Part shown: one piece after another, positions 36,815-48,513 of the stretch | How the letters are laid out: each line of letters starts with the position of its first letter | Position numbering within the stretch: position 1 is the stretch's first letter | NCBI GenBank assembly: GCA_904063045.1 | Contig: CAJFCJ010000002.1 | Location: 4,298,179 to 4,362,178 of the forward strand | DNA length: 64,000 nucleotides | Source: Dimorphilus gyrociliatus | Taxonomy: Eukaryota; Annelida; Polychaeta; Dinophilidae | Direction of reading: 5' to 3' | The notes under the pieces: generated by a model | What the model saw: the letters and a program-made list of their open reading frames with translations, nothing else | What the model was told of the DNA's origin: nothing | Database searches by the model: none | Program-made: the position numbers and the translations under genes

Positions 36815-38158
36815 TTAGGCTTGTATAACGTCACCATCTTTTCTTGCTATAGAAATAGATCTCGGTTGAAGGGCTGACATTCTTCTTGCATCATAGTCTC
36901 TTGCTTTGTTGTACAAAAGAACACCAACAGTAACGACGACAGTTCCCAAGCCCGACAAGAAAGTTACAGAATTTCCAAAAATTAAAATAGAGAGCCAGAT
37001 TAAAAAAGCTCGTTTCACGGTATTAGCAACAGAATGAGTCACGGGAGATATGTAGCTCATTAAAACATAAGCAGTTATAGATTGGAAATGAAAAAAAATG
37101 CCGTTTAAAACTAAACTAATTATCATTTTGTAGGTTAGACTATCTTCTGCTCTACCCCAATCCATGATTAAAGCACATGTGGGAATTTGTACTACTATCG
37201 ATGCTAGAGAAGTGTAGAATTGAAGTTCTGCAGGTCTGTTCAATAAAAAAGATAAACTATTACTTAGTTCTTTGAGAAATTAAAATATGTGAAGGTGCTA
37301 AAGATTATCTGTGTAATTCACATTTCTTGATGATGGAAGGGCAAATTTATCAGAATTGAACATTTCATTTAATAAATATTTGCCAGAAATATTCAATATA
37401 GACTTTATCGCCAAAGAAAAGTCCATTAACAGACAACTATATGACTTTCAAATAACGTTAAATGAATGATATTTAACTTTGAGTGAATTATGTTATGTAA
37501 AAGAAAGAGAATATTAGGGACAGGTAAAAACTTACGTATATTTAAATTTTTCACCACTAATCAACATTTTTGAATAAACGTTTTGTAGGCATTCTGTCAG
37601 ATTGGTTGCGAGAGCCGCAAAAAAGCCCTGAATGTTGAATGATAACTCATATGCAGAGCACAAAGCCAATCCCCCCATTATAGGAATGAGAGATAGTTGC
37701 ACAAAGACTCCAGTTCTTTCACCCAATATACATCTTGATATCATAACGGTAAAAATGGGAGCTGAGCTCTTTACAGTTTCAGTGAAACTGACGGCAACAT
37801 ATTTAAGAGCAACTAAACCTAATAATACGGTTATGAACCTAGTTGATCCGACAATTATCATATTCCTCCAAAAGTTTGGAGGTTTTCCCTGTCGTTTTAT
37901 TGGCTTATACATCCCCAATGGCAAATACATTTGAATAAATCCTAAACTGGTTGTCATTATCATTTGAACTGTTCCTAGAAGATATGGTTCCCCTTTTAGT
38001 GTTGTTAGAATGTACTTGTTTAGAAACAGAGTGCAAGCTGAGAAGAAATACCACAGAATCAGGAATAGCATAGGTCGAGGATGGCATAAGCCTTCCCGAA
38101 TCTCTTCAATCGGAGATTCATCAACATTTTCGTCATCTTTCTTGTGACGTTCCGACAT
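36815..38158 (-). CDS. SLC35E2: SLC35E2-like nucleotide-sugar/triose-phosphate-type transporter
   Basis: 347 residues in exons 38158-37536 and 37235-36815. A polar N-terminus precedes about ten membrane segments of the drug/metabolite transporter fold. Landmarks are LFLNKYILT near the first helix, FTETVKSSAPIFTV (the Lys-Ser-Ser signature of TPT-type carriers), ERTGVFVQLSLIPIMGGLAL, and ISPVTHSVANTVKRAFLIWLS with a conserved Lys-Arg. The end GTVVVTVGVLLYNKA matches SLC35E2. Substrate and membrane are unknown even for the human protein. A 5'UTR intron is likely (CA/GTAAGT near 38250 to an acceptor near 38202). Confidence 0.87.
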
Positions 38159-39149
38159 TGACGTAGTTCTATTAAGTCTTGAAATTATATTCCGAAGATC
38201 TAAATAAGAAAAATAATAGCATTTATCGCATAACACGCAGAGACGACTTACTGCAACACGACGGGAAAATCATAACATTCTCGCAAATGAGCGATAATAG
38301 GAAGTGAAATCCGAATGATTAGAAGGAGTCTGTCACGCAATTGTTAGTTTATAAGCAAATATGAGATTGTACGATTTTTCCTTTAAAAACCTTAACAAGT
38401 CCTTTTCAATTTCCAACAATGATTATTTAAAGCGATTTTCGATCAAGTTACAAAAAAAGCGACATGTTGGCAGTAAGACTACTAACCGCAAACGTTTCGG
38501 AAAATTATTACACAAAAGTCAAAAAATCAATATTTAAAAAAAAATTAAATTTACCCTAAATGTTAAATATTAAATCCATATTTAAGTTTAAAAAACATCA
38601 ATAAGCTTATCAGTAATTCCTTTTATCTTTATCATTATTCTTTAAATATATATTAATGTATATATTATAATAGGAGCTAAATTCCTACTATATAACGTTC
38701 TTTTTCATTGTTGAATATCTTGTTCTCTTTTTGAATATGCTAATTAAGTATATTAATTAGTAAAGTTAGATTTTGAAATAATAGAAAAAAATTATTAATG
38801 ATATGCAGAAATTTTTTTTATAGAAATTACCCAAGTAATTATTACTTTGTATATTTAAAGAACTCTAGGATTGAATGCTAGATTTTTGAACTGCTGTCTA
38901 AAGTTTGATATTACAGTTGTTAGCAAACTTTGACACTCAATGGACATGTAAAGCACTAATATACAGATAGATATCTGAATAGCAGTCTGATCAAATTTTT
39001 CCTATTATATTTATATATTTAAGCTCTTAGTATAACACGATGAAACTACCACTTTAATCGTGTTATTCAATATAATGTATTGATTCAAGTTAGCTGTACT
39101 TAATAAGTTATTTCAATTTCCACTCTGAATTTAGTGGGACCAGGTAGTA
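38159..39149. promoter_or_regulatory. Divergent region SLC35E2-like / CERK
   Basis: 991 bases between opposite start codons, strongly AT-rich from 38.5 to 39.1 kb. A non-coding first exon of the transporter gene may end near 38253, before a GTAAGT on the minus strand. No other gene seen. Confidence 0.4.
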
Positions 39150-41374
39150 ATGGCGCTGGCTGTAAACAACGAAGTCGTTTTAGAAAATATTTTTACTATT
39201 AATCGGATCTGTTATAATGTGTGCCTTGGCGAAACACATTTAGAATGGTTTGAAACAAATGAAGGAATATTCGAAAACGGAGGTCACTATTTTATTTTAT
39301 AATGCTTTTATGTCGATTATAATATCTCTTTCGTAGATCTGCATCATTCGAAAAAATCTGTTCCAATAGAACAAATTCTCTGCATAAGGGAAGAATGTAA
39401 AGGCAGCGAAAGAAATTGTTTTTCTGGTTTGCATTCTAGATCCTACGTAAGTTGATAGTTGTTGAATGTTAACATAAGTAGAAATTTTCATTCGCAAACC
39501 TATAACAGTTGCTGTCTGGCTATCATTCACTGGTAATTCAAGCTTAATCTAAAACAAATCATTTATAAATTTCTATAAAACCCTTACTCTCAGTACCTTA
39601 GCTCTCTTTCTTTACATTTGTAACATATATTAAAAATTAAATAACTAGCTGTTCTTTAGTATTTTATTTTCATTTCTTGTAGAAATCTTTCTTAAAGAGT
39701 TAAAAGAGAAAAAAGAAAATCGTTTTAAGAACATTGATTTTGAGATATTTTAAAAAATTCCACAGCTTTTCAAAATATTTTCATGTACCAGACTTCATTT
39801 TAAGAGTATTATAATAAAGTTAATTTATCTTGTTTTATTTGTATACTCTATTATTTCTAAAATTTGAACTGTCCTAGTTTGAACAATTTCGATTGTAATG
39901 CCCCCTATACTATTATTATTTTTCATATTTTATTATTATTATCTCAATGTTACTATTATAGAGCTATTTTCCAACTTAAATATAATATGATTGGTTTTTC
40001 ATTCATGTTTTTGGAGTATACAGTTCAAAATCAGTCAATGAATTAGACAGCAAATGTTAAAATTTCCTTACAGAGTCAAACAGTCGTACCCTGCTTATCG
40101 GCTGAAATTTGGTACATGCATAAGAAAAAGGCTGATAGATGGCGACTAAAGCGTCTTGTTATTACATCTCCACATGATACAATCGTTTCAAAATGGTTAC
40201 ATTTTGGACAAGAAATTTTAAGAAAGCATGTTATTAAACGCCCAAAGAGATTATTAATTTTTATTAATCCGATTAGCGGTAGTAAGTCTGGAGTAAGAAA
40301 ATTCAGAAAATGTGTTGAACCAGTTTTTAGGATGGCCAATATCGAAACAGTTGTTGTAAGAACCAAACACAAAAATCATTGCAGGTTTGATATTAAAAAA
40401 TTCCCTAAAGGTTTTGTTTATTTTTTCTTTCATTAATAAATAGAGATATCTTAAAGAACCAAAATCTGTCTCTCTATGATGGAATTTGTTTAGTCGGTGG
40501 AGATGGTCTCTATTCTGAAGCCATACATGGTTTACTACCAGATTCATCACTTCCTATCTCAATTATTCCGTGTGGTAGTACAAATGCTGTAGCCTGCTCT
40601 ATTTGTGGACCTAAAGTCGATGCAATAAGTGCCGCTCTTCAGGTTGTAAGAGGCTGCCAAATATCATTAGACGTATCAAATATATATGCAGAAGATCGAC
40701 TAATAGCTCATCATACTTGTATGCTTTCTGTTGGATACTTTGGGGATCTTTTGGCAAGAGCTGAGCCTTGGAGAAGAATTCTAGGAAAACGTCGCTACGA
40801 CGCAGCTGGATTTAGAACATTGTTATCTATGAGAAGTACCCGTGTTCGAATTACCTATAAAAAGATACCTGATGTGGTGGATTCTGTGTGCCACGAAAAC
40901 TGTCTTCGTTGCAGTCGGGAAGATGATAATTCAAGTTTAGAAGAACGTCGCATTGAAAGAAATGTTGCCGTTTTCAGTATTTTTACAATTTCATGCAGGT
41001 GTCCCATGTCTACGACTGGAGGAAGTCCTTACAGTCATTTGGGAGATGGTTGTGCAGTTATCTTAATCGTTAATGAGTGCTCCAGATTTCAATTCTTGAG
41101 ATTTCTAATAGCTCTAGCAAAAGATAGCACGAACGCATTAAAGTTGCCATATGTTGAATCCTTTAGAACAACTGATGTAAAAGTTGAAGTGTTAGCTGCG
41201 TCAATGGACACGCCAAATTGGAATTGCGATGGGGAAGTCGTACGTGAAAGATCTCTTCATGTTAAAATGGAGAGGAAAGCAATAAATGTCTTTGCCAACG
41301 GTGTTGAAAAAGTTGAAAAGTCTAACAAGAAATGTTGTAGTCTATGCACGTCTCGAGCAGATGATGATTTTTGA
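39150..41374 (+). CDS. CERK: Ceramide kinase (CERK)
   Basis: Lipid kinase making ceramide-1-phosphate, 494 residues. Exons: 39150-39282, 39337-39446, 40074-40384, 40444-41374. The N-terminal ~130 residues form the PH-like domain (VPIEQILCIREE; RWRLKRLVI). The diacylglycerol-kinase-type catalytic core begins at KRPKRLLIFINPISGSKSG and has VGGDGLYSEAIHGLL (nucleotide loop, GGDG at 203-206) and IIPCGSTNAVACS. The CERK-specific Cys cluster is CHENCLRCS. C-terminal CERK signatures are SHLGDGCAVILIV, CSRFQFLRFLI and NWNCDGEV. Exons 1 and 2 are the least certain, since they rest on phase and weak PH similarity. Confidence 0.92.
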
Positions 41375-42794
41375 TTTTTAATCTGTTTCCACATAATTGG
41401 AAACAAGAAAAAAGTTCACTTTTTGCAATTTCGTCATCGAACTGATATCTTTTATAAAGAGAAAAGAAAATAATAATAATCTCAGAAATATTTTATCAAC
41501 TGCATCTGGTCTCAATTTTTTTTTAGTGACATATTTTTTTTTTTAACAATCAAATCAAGCAATGCAATGCACATTCTAATCTATGTATATATATATATAT
41601 ATAAATTGCAGATTTTCTCTTTGTTAATTATATCCATCACTTTTAGATTAGGATACCAATTCCTAATTAATTTAATTAAGAACTGCGTGATAAGTTATTA
41701 ATGTATATTTATTATACCAAACATAAGAAAATTTCCTATGTTTGTTCGTTCAAAAGAGTTTTTAATACATTTCTGTCAGAATAAAATATGTTCAATTTTT
41801 ATTTGTGTTACTTTCCTTGTATTTTCTTTTTAGTTTTTTAGTATTATATTTTATTTTTATCTTTTTATGACTGAAAAATGTCAAAAAACTATATTTTCTT
41901 GTCAATAGAGCAAATATGAAAGGTAGATAACTGATAAACAAACATTAAAATATACTTTTAAAATTGTAATAAGAGGTTATATATAGAATGAATTTATCAA
42001 CTTTTGCGCAACAATTATATGTAAATGTTTTTCGTGCGTGCTAAATTTGTCTTTTTTTTTGTCTATTTACATGTAACTATACCGGTTTAAAGTTTTGTTT
42101 ATTATCTACTAATTCAGCCCTGATTTGATCAGCTACTCGATATTTAATTTATATTGAAATTATACCAAATATACTTATTTTGTTCGCAAATCAAATACAA
42201 ATATTTGAAGGTTTTCCAGGCAGAATTTAGTTGTAAAAGTTGGTTATTTTTTTGGTCTTAAACGTGTTTATTTTCTTTTTCTCTAACAATAGGTGGCGGT
42301 ATATCTTTAAAAAAAATCATATTCTTTTCACCACATAGGTTGAATTTGCGATTGATCGATAGGTGCCGCCTAACTTAGTTGGGTATTATATTAAAGAAAC
42401 GTGATTTTCAGATCAATAGTATTTGTAATGGTAAAGTCTCCAAGATACGACTGTCCTGAAAGTTTATACGTCCTTTGAAAATTCAATCTTCAAAAGTAAT
42501 ATTCAAACTATCAGGTGTGTGTAAATATTAGTAATATTGCAAAGAAGATCTTGAGATAATTTGAATGACAATAGATAACTACACCCATAGATTCAGCATT
42601 CTGGCTTCTCTATTGCTGTGTAGGCTCAAGTGCTAATTAATATACGTAAGAAACATCGCTCAAGTGCTTCCTTTAAAGTACAAGGGCGTTTTCATTGCAG
42701 GTATATATATATAGATCGCCATTTTGATTTTGGCCAATCTCTAATATTTGAATTGTGACAGTGATAAGTGACCTAGGAGAATGCGAAAGAAACA
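41375..42794. other. Intergenic region with candidate core promoter
   Basis: 1.4 kb. The CERK 3' end is followed by AT-rich sequence with a (TA)n tract near 41586. Near the end, TATATATATATAG at 42702-42714 and CGCCATTTTG at 42717-42726 (YY1-like, reverse) lie 70-90 bases before the next start codon and probably form its promoter. Confidence 0.4.
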
Positions 42795-45700
42795 ATGAAA
42801 ACTCTCATTTTACTTGTAATTATTCTTCAAATAAACGTGGCTTTTTTGAACTCAACTCAAGATGCTTCTCAAAGAAATACAACTTATCGGGAGTATACCG
42901 GCGAATGCGGAGTTGAGGTTATCGATGCTAACGTTTACGGGAGGATAAAGGAATTGGTCGCCATGAGGATAAAATTGCTTGTCTATGACTTTTCCTTTCC
43001 TAATGCCTCTGCTGACCCGTTTAGAACATCAGATCATTATTTTAAACCCAATAAATTTTATAGGGCATTTCAAAAGCATGGCCAAACTTTGTTGGCTTTA
43101 GCTTTTAATTATGGAATATTATCGGTTTTTACCTTAGAATTGGGTGTCATCACTGAACGAATAGAGCTGAGAGACGTTCCTTCAGGTTGCTTCGCTGAAA
43201 TTTCGGGTCCTAAAAAAATGGATATTCTTTTAGATGCCATCTTCCACGGTTTTGAAAAAGGTGAAAATGCTCATATCCAAATTGAACCTTTTGAAAGAGT
43301 TTGTCATGAAATAATCATGACATCAAGTATATACGCGGATTTCGAAGATAGATGTTGTCATTGGGACGCTCAAAAAAAAAAAATTACGTGCTCGAAGGAT
43401 ATCTATAACTTTTGGGTAAAATTATTAAACGTTCTTCTTCTCATTCTTAAAGTTTTGGTATTTGTATTTGGGCCATTAATGATACCCCGTTGGTTGTATA
43501 CTTCGCAGCCTCATAGAGTTAGATATTTAGTAAAATTAAAGGAGCCACTAGTCAAGTTTATAACAGTTGCTAATCCTGGGAATGTAGAAAGATACGTGGC
43601 CAGATCGAAAAAGATTATTGATTTAACAAGCGTCGAGAGGGGATTTCCGACATGTAAGTTGGAGTTGAAAAATTTTACACCAGGAGACAGAATAAGAGTA
43701 AAGGTAATAACGAAACGTAAAATTTTCAATTATTAATATTTTCCCCCTCTTTCAAATTTTATACTTTCTTTATTGTTAAGAAAGAATAGATTCTAATGAC
43801 CTTTTATGTCTGTTTGTGAAACTTTTTATGTCCTATATTTATTCAACTATTTCATGCCATATAGAGCGTGCCATTTATGTGTCATAAACTCGAAACAGTT
43901 TTATCTGAGTCTATTTTACAAAAGGTAAAAAGAAAAATGTATGAAGTACAGCAAAAAAGGAATTGTCATAAAAGAACTGTTTAATAGATCTTCCTTAGTC
44001 CTTAATCTTTTAGAAGTTACTATATTATTTATATGTTCTGTTTTTTTATGTTCTCTCATTTTATTGCACTTATAATTTTTGTATTATATGGTAATTACGT
44101 TCTTTGAAAAGAAATAAGAATTTTGTCGATACTTCTACAAATTTTTTATTACCTTATAGATATCGTCCTATCGATTATTGATTAACTACGGAAAACTGTT
44201 ATTGGAGAACAAGGTTCCTGTAGGCTTGTTTAAAGTTTTGAAAAGAGCTATTTGTCTGTGCAAATTAAAGGAAATTTCACCTTTTAATGACTGTTGTGAC
44301 TCTCCTATATTACCTGTGAAGCAGATAAAGGATATAAAATGGATTCATTTTTGCAAATTGTTAACAAGAATAATGCTAATCCTACTTCTTCCACTTCCAT
44401 ATTACATAAGAATAACCCTGTTCTATATGTATGAAAGCGAGGAAATTGATGCCCGATTTAAAGCCACCGATAAACTTGGAAAGACAATCCGTTTCAATTT
44501 TAGGTTTATGCACTCTCTCGGTCCGACCCATGGACTTTTCATTGGAATATATATAGTTTACATTTTCACAGCTTGCTTTTTAGCATACTCACATCAAAGG
44601 GGGAAAGATTCTCATTTCCAAAGAGTTATGATAAAATCTTTTAGGGAATTAAGGAATTCAGTTTGGCTCTCTTCTTTAAAGTTTTTAACTTTCAATATTT
44701 TGTATCCTATGAGGAAATTTGGACTTCTTGGAATTATCGTAGGATTAATTTATTGGCCATTTGCTATACCATTTTCTTTGTTAGTTTGCGTAATCTATTG
44801 TCTGCCCTTATTCTATCTCATATTTAGAATGCTGAGATATGCTAGAGATGCTTCTACCTTAAAAGAAGATGATGATGATGAAATTTTATTCATGGCGGAT
44901 AAGCAAAGAATAAATAAGAAATTAGAAGAGGAAATGGAAAAGCTTAAAACAGGTAGCCTCCTTCGAGAGTTTAAACAAAGAAGAAAATCAAAAGCTGACT
45001 CAAAAATTAACCTTCACAAAATTAGCTCTGAGAATCTCGGAGATAAGAAAAAAGTGAAGGATAAAGATGAAGAGAAATGCAAAGATAAAGAAACAGAGAA
45101 GGACAACGATAAAGAAAAGGATGTAGACAAAGAGAAAGAAACTGATAAAGAGGTAACTAAAGATCGCCTTATTCAACAAGATAGTATAGGAACATTTTCT
45201 TCATTTGAATCGGAAGAAACAGATCAGATGCTTAAGCAACAACAGAGTGAGATGGAATCAAGTGCTAAAAAAACAAACAGAGATAAAATTAAATTTATTG
45301 TACTGAGGGCATGGCAAAATTTAGTAGGTTTAATGTGTATCATTGCAATGGCAGCCGTAATGATGCTCATGGCAGAATGTGTTGGCTACATGGTTGAAAT
45401 GTTCGTGTTTACTTTAATGGGTATAATTGTCAATGCAGGAGCGGTTCTTCGATATGTTACTCTATCCTTACTTGTAATTCTATACTCTTACGATTGCTAT
45501 AATAATGTTGCCAAGCAATATCTAAAGCTAAATCAAGCCATGTTTGCAGAAGTAAAGGATAGAATACATGGTATCTCTGAAGTTACATCCCTTCCCTCTT
45601 ATCTGCAAGAAAATATGGGATTTAAAGCCCAAGAGGCTAGTGATCAAGCTGAACACGAAAATCCTGATGACATAGCAAGTGGAGAGGATGGAGAAGCTCT

Positions 45701-46496
45701 CCTCCCGCAAAATATTTTTTGGGATTTGAATGATTTAATTTTATTTATCGACTCAGACGATGTACCCAGAGTGCCTAGAAAATTATTTGAGGAACTTTGC
45801 GAAATTAGAGTATCTGGAAGTCCTGGTCCTGTTTATTTATCCCTATTAGCAGCTACAAAGAGGTTTCTAATTATCGTAATCTTCCTATTATTTGTATTAA
45901 TTGTCGTAATGTCGTTTGGTGAAATTTATCAAGTATCCTCAACTAATCAAATGTTGGCAACATTTGCCGGCGGCTTTTTGCCCCTTATGCTTCGAAAAGT
46001 TTTACAGCCCATTGCACCCGAGCCTGAACTTAAAAGTTTAACTTTCAAGTCAAAGATGGACGAAATCATAAAGAATTATCACCAATTGTGGCCAATGTTT
46101 GACCTACCCCTAGAGCCATATCCAGAGGAAGAAGATGAAAAAGACAAAGACTCTGAAAACGAAGGTGGATCAGATCAACCGGATGGATGTAGTAGTCGTC
46201 TCAAGCAAATGAGAAATGATTTTAAGAAAGCAGTATCATTTTCCTTTGATAAACAAAGCGATCAATTTAAAATTGAAATGGATGAAGGTCCGGAGAAAGA
46301 CATCGATATTCTATTCGTAATTCCTTCAGAATTAGATCCGAATAGAAATTCTTGGGGACCCAGATCAAAATCAGATTTCAGGCGGAAAGCTATTAGAAAA
46401 GATATACCATCATCTCCTACAAATCGAAAATCATTAAATGCTCTCCAGCGAATGACAAGTATCGGAAACTTTATTAAAGATAATCTAGATGTATAA
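42795..46496 (+). CDS. Large multi-pass membrane protein of unknown function
   Basis: 1081 residues from two exons, 42795-43703 and 44160-46496 (phase-0 join RVK/ISSYRLLINYG). A signal peptide (LILLVIILQINVAF) precedes an extracellular region with N-glycosylation sites and several Cys (CGVEVIDANVYGRIKEL, DPFRTSDHYF, CCHWD). Membrane segments lie near residues 206-230, 370-393, 427-448, 490-527 (two), 688-745 (about three) and 872-890. A Lys/Asp/Glu-rich block (KDKETEKDNDKEKDVDKEK) at ~597-633 and acidic loops look cytosolic. The last helices end FGEIYQVSSTNQM then FAGGFLPLMLRK, which looks strongly constrained. I recognise no named family. I have a weak impression of similar unnamed multi-copy proteins in molluscs and annelids. 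Receptor, channel or scramblase are all open. Confidence 0.8.
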
Positions 46497-47434
46497 AAAC
46501 GCTTGAATCTCGTGTAAAATGTTGGTTTACTCCCACATAGTTATATGTTATATACTCTACTGTAAGCTCTACATGCAAAGTATACTTCAGTTTTGTTATC
46601 ATACATATTCAATAAAAAATTATCCAGTTAAGAACGATTGATAGTTTTAGATTAGATATAATATTCCGATGATAAATAGAAAGATTTTGTCTAACTAGAT
46701 TTTCTATTGAGCTGTAGAGAAAAAAATTGGTTATTTTCTTTTTGTAAGGCATGGTCTTTTTGATTAGTTTAATTATTTGGTGCACTCGTATCTTTGTTTG
46801 GAGTGTTCAAAGATAAAATCTATAAAATACTAAGTTATCATTAATTCTCTAATTATTGTTTATTGTTTTAGTGTAAGTAACATGTGATATTATTTAATAT
46901 ATTATTTCGATTAACATTCTTGCTAGTACCTCTTCTGAAGATAGGACTTTTAAATTACAGTTATATCACAATCCACTTATCATTTGTGGAGAGATAATAA
47001 CTGATAAATTTAATAAATTTATAATTTTGTAAATTTTGGGTTAGTGACAAATCTTCTGAAATGAAAAGAAATCAGTGGATAAAGTTCAAACTCAAGTGCA
47101 TTTGAGAGGAGCGAAATTGTACTAAAAAATAAAGGGGTGTAAAAAGGGCTGACAACAAATTATAAAATATGTCTCCCTAGATGAAAGACAGAGTAATTAT
47201 GGTACGGAATTTTCAATCACAATAGGAAACGAAGATTCGCACTTGGGCGAACTGTTGACCATAGTTTTCTTCATGAATATGCAGTACGTTTTAGAAAATA
47301 CGCGTTAAGTGCAGCAATCGAAATTCTAAATTAAACACCTACGTATAAGATTTGATAAAGTACTCTCTTAACCGATTAAGACTGATATTTATAAGTAAAG
47401 AATTTAAATCACAGATTAATTTATTACGCGCAAG
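46497..47434. other. Intergenic region with poly(A) signal and TATA-like box
   Basis: AATAAA at 46611-46616 probably ends the upstream transcript. TATTTATAAG at 47386-47395 lies about 40 bases before the next start codon and could be its TATA box. Otherwise nothing seen. Confidence 0.45.
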
Positions 47435-48513
47435 ATGATCCATCGTTTGATAACTTTATTATTGGGATTTACTCTTTTGCAGTTCGCTATTTGCAACGAC
47501 TGTATAGGTAAACCAGATGGTGAACATATTCATCGGGCATGTAACTACTACGTTGAGTGTAGAAATCAACAAGAATTTCCAGTATTTTGCACCAAACCAT
47601 ACGTTTATAACCATGTGAAAAGAAAATGTGATTTGTAATTATCAAACATTTTTTCAATTCTTTCATATTATTATCTTTTTTCTCTTTTAGATGAAAAGAC
47701 ATATCTTTCTTTGTTTAAAATTTTGTTTTATATTTCAAAAATTATTGAGATTATTAAAATAAGCAATAACTAATATTTATAAAACTTTTCAGAGAATCGG
47801 TCAGTCCTCCTCCTTGTGGAAATCAGGTCAATTGTAATGGAATACCAGATGGACGCTATCCACTAGTAAACCTTGATTGCAAATGCTACTTTACATGTAT
47901 GAACAATATAAATGTTGGAACCCAATGTTGTCCTTCGAGTAAGGTCTTTACTATTTATACCCTTTTTAATACGTGTAATAACAATTGTTTAGATAGATGG
48001 CGCCATTGTACAAAGTATCGTGTCATTTTTTCATAATACTTTATCACTAATTACAGCTATAGTATTGATTCTGTTATTGATTTTTTTAAATTTTCTTTTA
48101 TTGTAGATTTACGATGGGATGTTTACCTAGAGCTATGCAATTGGGCACATTTAGTTCCCCCTCCTTGCGGTACGTTACCTCCTGTAGTCACCCCTGAACC
48201 TGTAACACAAACTCCAATAGTGGAACAAACAACCACAACAAAACCACCAGTTTTGGAAACCACTCAGCGTCCTGTACTAGGTAATTGCACGGCGAATAAT
48301 ATCTGTGACGTAAATGGAGAAGTCTGCTGTTGGCATATTCAACCTAATATAAGTGGATGTTGTGCTCAGGGTGAAATGTGTTGCCCTTCTGCAATCGGAG
48401 ACTTTCATGACTGTTGCCCAATTTCGGATGGAGTTTGTCATGCTGTCGGTGGTACCGGTTGCTACAAAAACAGAGTTCGTGACAACCAACCAAAAATTAG
48501 GGGTAGAAGTTAA
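47435..48513 (+). CDS. Secreted protein with two peritrophin (CBM14) domains and a granulin-like module
   Basis: 250 residues; exons 47435-47634, 47793-47938, 48107-48513. A signal peptide (MIHRLITLLLGFTLLQFAIC) precedes a chitin-binding type-2 domain (CIGKPDGEHIHRACNYYVEC). A second, better one runs from CNGIPDGRYPL through CCPSNLRWDVYLELCNW to PPPCG. A Thr/Pro-rich linker (TTTTKPP) leads to a C-terminal module with four CC pairs (VCCWH, GCCAQ, MCCPS, DCCP), then CHAVGGTGC, which is granulin-like spacing. It is probably an extracellular or cuticle/gut-lining protein that binds chitin or related glycans. The combination is not one I know as a named protein. Introns fall after the first CBM14 and within the second. 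Confidence 0.82.

Noticed and set aside
39297-39530. Minus-strand 77-codon frame
   Set aside because: Antisense of CERK exon 2, which fits the flanking CERK exons in phase.
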